In this document: positions 58,073-64,000 of the stretch, one piece after another
Layout: the number at the start of each line of letters is the position of its first letter
How positions within the stretch are numbered: position 1 is the stretch's first letter
From: Panagrolaimus kolymaensis
Taxonomy: Eukaryota; Nematoda; Chromadorea; Rhabditida; Panagrolaimidae
DNA length: 64,000 nucleotides
Direction of reading: 5' to 3'
Assembly (NCBI GenBank): GCA_028622995.1
Contig: JAJQJQ010000002.1
Coordinates: 10,540,001-10,604,000 of the forward strand
The notes under the pieces: model-generated
What the model was told of the DNA's origin: nothing
The model's input: only the letters and a program-made list of their open reading frames with translations
The model's database searches: none
Program-made: the position numbers and the translations under genes

Positions 58073-59597
58073 AACCAAGACTAATTAATAAAAAATAAAT
58101 CAAAAAGGATTAAGAGACTTTTGATGTTTAACAAAAAAAAAATGAAGGAAGCGAAGAATGAACTTTTGTAATTTTTTATCCGAGTATTATTAATGCTTTT
58201 TTCGAATGTTGAAAATTAATCGATTTGGCTTCTAAAAAATGGAAGGATTATCGATTGGATTTGGTGGAAATTAAGAACCAACTTTTACGAGAGAATAAAC
58301 TGTGTTCAAAGATTGCAACAAACAGTAATAATAATTATTTCTTTCTTCAATGGTGGATCAACAACATGATTCCTTATTATTATTATTATTTTGCTATGGA
58401 TATTCAAAAGCATTTTTTTATGCGGAATCTAACAACGATTTATTGTTTCATCAAGAAAAATCTGAAATAATGTTTTTTAGGTGGAAAAAGAGCAACAAAA
58501 CCACCCAATTTATGGACCTCTTTATGTTTACATAAAATTTTGTATTTTTGTTTTTGGTTATCTAAAATTTACCAAATTTATTTAAGGATTTTCAAATTTC
58601 CTGTTTGTCAAACGATTCATTATTCATCTTTTTAAAGGATTTTAACTTTTTTTGATGGAATAAATTTTATCAAAGAAGTCCACATGGCTTCAAAAGGCTT
58701 TCAAGGATTACGGTTAGTAAAATATTTTCTGTTTTCTGATAGAATTAATCGGATTGCAATTTAATCTATTTTTTTTAAATATTTATCAATATTAAAATTT
58801 ATTTTCGCTTTCAATTCTCAGTTATTGTTAATTAATGCCATTCAAGGCGTTGCTTCAAAGATGTTTAACGGTTAGGGTATTTTAAATTTTACTTTTTGCT
58901 GTTTTTTTCGATAAAATTTCGATGGAATTAATTAAAATATGGATTCCATAGTTTTTGACATGGAGAATTCAAATAAAAAATGTTATTGCAAAAAGAAAAT
59001 TCATTTTTTCATCCATGCATTCAGAGTTTCCATGACCTTCGAAAAATTAAACTTTCACACATTTTTCTTTTTTTTTTGCAAAATTTTTGGTTTTGATTAT
59101 GAAAATATTTTTACCAAATGTGTTGGACATGAACGAACTTAATCTTCATGATCCAAATCTTCTCATTTTTTTTCTTCTTGATTTGGAAAAACAAAAATAA
59201 TTATTCAGCAAACCCATGAAAGGTGAAGGAAGGTTGAAACCTTCGTAGTTTAAAGTTATCCAATCTTTATTTTATTTTTAATTTTCTTCCATGTTTTCCA
59301 ACTATAAAAGTATTTATTGAAGCAATATAAAATAAAAAAGCTATTTTGTTGTTTCTCATTTCATTGCTTCATTGTCATTGAAGCCTATCTTCTTTTTTGT
59401 TGTTGCATTTTTAATGAATAAAAATTATAGTTCAAGAGTCTTTTAAACTTTTTGATGTTCATTTTTAACTCACATTGTTTTCTTTCTTTTTTTTGACAAA
59501 CGAAAAGTATCGGTTGCTACAATTATTATTTCGTCTTTGGCGACTGATCATTACTTTCATTATTTTTATTTATGAGACATCTTAAAACTATCGAAAT
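58073..59597. other. Gene-poor region with one coding-like patch
   Basis: At 58222-58330 the plus strand reads LASKKWKDYRLDLVEIKNQL then LRENKLCSKIATN, likely a remnant exon. The rest (AT-rich, including a 67-codon ORF at 58939) has no support. Confidence 0.35.
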
Positions 59598-60310
59598 TTA
59601 TTCAAAACAAAAAGTAAATTTTACAAAACATACAAAAAAAGAAGTTAAATAAACAATTATTTTCATTAGATCATGAACATATTTATCAGCAGCTTCATTT
59701 CCAGTTTTAATCGTTTTTGCCAATAATGGACCAGACCAATCAAAGGAAGAGCATGTCGAAAAACAAATTCTTGGGTTATCATATGCACCACCACGACTCC
59801 ATAAGACCATAAATCAGAAGCCAATCCAGCTTTAATACCCATAAATACTTCAGGAGCTTGATAACACATAGAACCTTGAGGAAGTTTTTCTTTTTGATCA
59901 ATCAAACGAGAATTATTAAAATCCAAAAGTTTAACATGGCCATCATATGTCAAAGCGATATTATCAGTTTTGAGATCGCTGAAAATAATCAAGTTTAGAA
60001 AACTAAAAATCCATTAAAAAAAACTCACCCATGAGTAAATTTCTTTTTATGAAGAAATTCCAGACCACGTGCAATTTGCCATAGAATAGTTCGTTTTGCT
60101 TCAAAATTAATAGTTGAAAGTATATCAAAAACATGATATTTGAGAGTTCCACCATTTATCCATTCCATAATTAAACACCATTCTAATGACGAATTGTATC
60201 CACTGAAAAGCAGCTTTGGAATATATTCAGATCCTTTACCATCGGGCAATGTGACTGAGTAGGCAGTAACAATAAGCGTCGAAACATAGATGCAAAGGTA
60301 GATACTCACC
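59598..60310 (-). pseudogene. 5'-truncated protein kinase-like gene (DFN instead of DFG)
   Basis: Exons are 60029-60254 and from 59978 down to about 59600, with a small upstream piece ending at 60310. Kinase landmarks: IMEWINGGTLKYHV (hinge), ILWQIARGLEFLHKKKFTHG, catalytic loop HGDLKTDN spanning the intron, LLDFNNSR in place of the DFG motif, YQAPEVF (APE) and SDLWSYGVVV (subdomain IX). The N lobe (glycine loop, VAIK lysine) is absent, and the DNA upstream is foldback element and satellite. After SYGVVV the current frame ends in INMFMI-stop at 59666, but another frame (GGAYDNP, then DWSGPLLAKTIKTGNEAADK) looks more native, implying a frameshift. Catalysis is unlikely: no N lobe is visible and DFG is altered. 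Confidence 0.65.
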
Positions 60311-60379
60311 TTTGAAAAATTGAAGGCTTTTAATTGATATTATTTTTTATAAATATTTTTAAATTTTTTTTTTGCCATT

Positions 60380-63300
60380 ATGGCACAAAATCATCTTCAA
60401 AATAACTAAAATCCCACAAATTCAATCAGCTAATCTTTTAAAGTTTTTTTCTCCTCGAAATATAAGACGCCGATATTTAAAAAGTTTTAGGACAGTGCTA
60501 AATTTCTCACTTTTTTGAAAAAGTGTCTCTTTTGCCATTTTTTTCAATTGATTTTTTTGGCAAAAGAGACACTTTTTCAAAAAAGTGCGAAATTTAGCAC
60601 TGTCCTAAAACTTTTTAAATATCGGCGTCTTATATGTTGCTGAAGCACAAACAAGACATACATAAAAAAATGTCAAAAAATAATAAATACAATATTTTAT
60701 TAATAAAATTAAACTAAAATCCCTCAAATTCAATCAGCTAATCTTTTAAAGTTTTTTCCTCCTCGAAATATGTTGCTGAAGCACAAACAAGACATACATA
60801 AAAAAATGTCAAAAAATAATAAATACAATATTTTATTAATAAAATTAAACTAAAATCCCTCAAATTCAATCAGCTAATCTTTTAAAGTTTTTTCCTCCTC
60901 GAAATATGTGGTTAAAGCTTCAAAAAGACATACATAAAAAATGTCAAAAAATAATAAATACAATATTTTATTAATAAAATTAAACTAAAATCCCTCAAAT
61001 TCAATCAGCTAATCTTTTAAAGTTTTTTCCTCCTCGAAATATGTGGTTAAAGCTTCAAAAAGACATACATAAAAAATGTCAAAAAATAATAAATACAATA
61101 TTTTATTAATAAAATTAAACTAAAATCCCTCAAATTCAATCAGCTAATCTTTTAAAGTTTTTTCCTCCTCGAAATATGTTGCTGAAGCACAAACAAGACA
61201 TAAATAAAAAAATGTCAAAAAATAATAAATACAATATTTTATTAATAAAATTAAACTAAAATCCCTCAAATTCAATCAGCTAATCTTTTAAAGTTTTTTC
61301 CTCCTCGAAATATGTTGCTGAAGCACAAACAAGACATAAATAAAAAAATGTCAAAAAATAATAAATACAATATTTTATTAATAAAATTAAACTAAAATCC
61401 CTCAAATTCAATCAGCTAATCTTTTAAAGTTTTTTCCTCCTCGAAATATGTGGTTAAAGCTTCAAAAAGTCATACATAAAAAATGTCAAAAAATAATAAA
61501 TACAATATTTTATTAATAAAATTAAACTAAAATCCCTCAAATTCAATCAGCAATCTTTTAAAGATTTTTCCTCCTCGAAATATGTGGTTAAAGCTTCAAA
61601 AAGACATACATAAAAAATGTCAAAAAATAATAAATACAATATTTTATTAATAAAATTAAACTAAAATCCCTCAAATTCAATCAGCAATCTTTTAAAGATT
61701 TTTCCTCCTCGAAATATGTGGTTAAAGCTTCAAAAAGACATACATAAAAAATGTCAAAAAATAATAAATACAATATTTTATTAATAAAATTAAACTAAAA
61801 TCCCTCAAATTCAATCAGCTAATCTTTTAAAGTTTTTTCCTCCTCGAAATATGTTGCTGAAGCACAAACAAGACATACATAAAAAAATGTCAAAAAATAA
61901 TAATACAATATTTTATTAATAAAATTAAACTAAAATCCCTCAAATTCAATCAGCTAATCTTTTAAAGTTTTTTCCTCCTCGAAATATGTGGTTAAAGCTT
62001 CAAAAAGACATACATAAAAAATGTCAAAAAATAATAAATACAATATTTTATTAATAAAATTAAACTAAAATCCCTCAAATTCAATCAGCTAATCTTTTAA
62101 AGTTTTTTCCTCCTCGAAATATGTTGCTGAAGCACAAACAAGACATACATAAAAAAATGTCAAAAAATAATAAATACAATATTTCATTAATAAAATTAAA
62201 CTAAAATCCCTCAAATTCAATCAGCTAATCTTTTAAAGTTTTTTCCTCCTCGAAATATGTGGTTAAAGCTTCAAAAAGACATACATAAAAAAATGTCAAA
62301 AAATAATAAATACAATATTTCATTAATAAAATTAAACTAAAATCCCTCAAATTCAATCAGCTAATCTTTTAAAGATTTTTCATCCTCGAAATATGTGGTT
62401 AAAGCTTCAAAAAGACATACATAAAAAATGTCAAAAAATAATAAATACAATATTTTATTAATAAAATTAAACTAAAATCCCTCAAATTCAATCAGCTAAT
62501 CTTTTAAAGTTTTTTCCTCCTCGAAATATGTTGCTGAAGCACAAACAAGACATACATAAAAAAATGTCAAAAAATAATAATACAATATTTTATTAATAAA
62601 ATTAAACTAAAATCCCTCAAATTCAATCAGCTAATCTTTTAAAGTTTTTTCCTCCTCGAAATATGTGGTTAAAGCTTCAAAAAGACATACATAAAAAATG
62701 TCAAAAAATAATAAATACAATATTTTATTAATAAAATTAAACTAAAATCCCTCAAATTCAATCAGCTAATCTTTTAAAGTTTTTTCCTCCTCGAAATATG
62801 TTGCTGAAGCACAAACAAGACATACATAAAAAAATGTCAAAAAATAATAAATACAATATTTCATTAATAAAATTAAACTAAAATCCCTCAAATTCAATCA
62901 GCTAATCTTTTAAAGTTTTTTCCTCCTCGAAATATGTGGTTAAAGCTTCAAAAAGACATACATAAAAAAATGTCAAAAAATAATAAATACAATATTTCAT
63001 TAATAAAATTAAACTAAAATCCCTCAAATTCAATCAGCTAATCTTTTAAAGTTTTTTCCTCCTCGAAATATGTTGCTGAAGCTTCAAAAAGACATAAATA
63101 AAAAAATGTCAAAAAATAATAAATACAATATTTCATTAATAAAATTAAACTAAAATCCCTCAAATTCAATCAGCTAATCTTTTAAAGTTTTTTCCTCCTC
63201 GAAATATGTGGTTAAAGCTTCAAAAAGACATACATAAAAAAATGTCAAAAAATAATAAATACAATATTTCATTAATAAAATTAAACTAAAATCCCTCAAA

Positions 63301-64000
63301 TTCAATCAGCTAATCTTTTAAAGATTTTTCATCCTCGAAATATGTGGTTAAAGCTTCAAAAAGACATACATAAAAAAATGTCAAAAAATAATAAATACAA
63401 TATTTTATTAATAAAATTAAACTAAAATCCCTCAAATTCAATCAGCTAATCTTTTAAAGTTTTTTCCTCCTCGAAATATGTTGCTGAAGCTTCAAAAAGA
63501 CATAAATAAAAAAATGTCAAAAAATAATAAATACAATATTTCATTAATAAAATTAAACTAAAATCCCTCAAATTCAATCAGCTAATCTTTTAAAGTTTTT
63601 TCATCCTCGAAATATGTGGTTAAAGCTTCAAAAAGACATAAATAAAAAAATGTCAAAAAATAATAAATACAATATTTCATTAATAAAATTAAACTAAAAT
63701 CCCTCAAATTCAATCAGCTAATCTTTTAAAGATTTTTCATCCTCGAAATATGTGGTTAAAGCTTCAAAAAGACATAAATAAAAAAATGTCAAAAAATAAT
63801 AAATACAATATTTTATTAATAAAATTAAACTAAAATCCCTCAAATTCAATCAGCTAATCTTTTAAAGATTTTTCATCCTCGAAATATGTGGTTAAAGCTT
63901 CAAAAAGACATAAATAAAAAAATGTCAAAAAATAATAAATACAATATTTCATTAATAAAATTAAACTAAAATCCCTCAAATTCAATCAGCTAATCTTTTA
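60380..64000. repeat. 135-bp satellite array, continues past the window end
   Basis: About 26 tandem monomers of 135-136 bp. Each contains CTAAAATCCCTCAAATTCAA, TCAGCTAATCTTTTAAAG, CCTCCTCGAAATATG and ATGTCAAAAAATAATAAATA in fixed order. Two main monomer types alternate: type A with TTGCTGAAGCACAAACAAG, and type B with TGGTTAAAGCTTCAAAAAG; a hybrid TTGCTGAAGCTTC occurs near 63071 and 63480. The first monomer is split by a foldback element. Secondary variants (GATTTTTCATCC versus GTTTTTTCCTCC, TTTCATT versus TTTTATT) mark a higher-order pattern. Confidence 0.97.
60463..60632. mobile_element. 170-bp foldback (MITE-like) element inside the satellite
   Basis: Two arms of about 75 bp, TAAGACGCCGATATTTAAAA... 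and its inverse ...TTTTAAATATCGGCGTCTTA, with only one mismatch, separated by about 21 bp of mostly T. The satellite sequence CTCGAAATATGTTGCTG is interrupted exactly here, with TA present on both sides (60461-60462 and 60633-60634), as expected for a TA target duplication of a Tc1/mariner-type non-autonomous element. No coding capacity. Near-perfect arms imply a recent insertion. Confidence 0.85.

Noticed and set aside
57818..58078. 86-codon minus-strand ORF
   Set aside because: It is the reverse of a plus-strand RING-like coding fragment; the minus translation is Phe/Leu-rich without features.
60640..64000. CRISPR-like array
   Set aside because: Monomers repeat over their full 135 bp with no unique spacers, and this is a nematode genome; it is a satellite.

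Overview
The window is about 75-80% A+T nuclear DNA with compact genes, many 45-60 bp introns with GTAAGT donors and TTTTCAG/TTTTTAG acceptors, and likely trans-splice acceptors just upstream of several start codons. Two loci pair a spliced-leader (SL1-type) RNA gene with a divergently oriented 5S rRNA gene. Together with a cytoplasmic intermediate filament carrying a lamin-type tail, nematode chemoreceptor and cysteine-rich secreted families, and a GH25-type lysozyme, this makes the organism a nematode. The AT content and the divergent Hsp70-like, BTB and F-box-like proteins suggest a tylenchine/panagrolaimid-type (clade IV) species, but that placement is inference.

Layout. 0-1.1 kb: a BTB protein. 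2-8.8 kb: a tandemly duplicated two-gene unit of four-pass membrane proteins (order A-B-A'-B'), promoter copies included; B' carries a frameshift. Between the units lie three GC-rich hairpins in AT-rich DNA. 10-11.3 kb: a small LEA-like protein. 12-17.6 kb (minus): an F-box-like protein, a divergent Hsp70-like protein with a probable GC-AG intron, and a full-length intracellular serpin. 17.8-18.4 and 23.0-23.5 kb: SL RNA plus 5S rRNA units. 23.9-27 kb (minus): a multi-pass membrane protein with a frame break and a second F-box-like paralogue. 27-39 kb: gene-poor DNA with one MRG-domain gene, dispersed T-rich modules and decayed short coding segments. 39-41.6 kb (minus): intermediate filament. 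42.8-46.1 kb: a MATH-like/BTB protein, an intronless ORF of unknown function and a MATH-like-only paralogue. 46.4-47.7 kb (minus): a secreted cysteine-rich protein. 49.4-50.6 kb: lysozyme family. 51.5-52.3 kb (minus): chemoreceptor. 53.2-55.7 kb: a 14-exon acidic, serine-rich probable nuclear protein. 56.5-58.1 kb: decayed genes. 59.6-60.3 kb (minus): a 5'-truncated kinase-like gene. 60.4-64.0 kb: a 135-bp satellite array, interrupted once by a 170-bp foldback (MITE-like) element and running off the window.

No operon-like functional pathway is evident. The coherent systems are the SL RNA/5S units that serve trans-splicing and ribosomes, and local families created by tandem duplication. Exon boundaries were derived by hand from splice signals and frame and may be off by a base or two.
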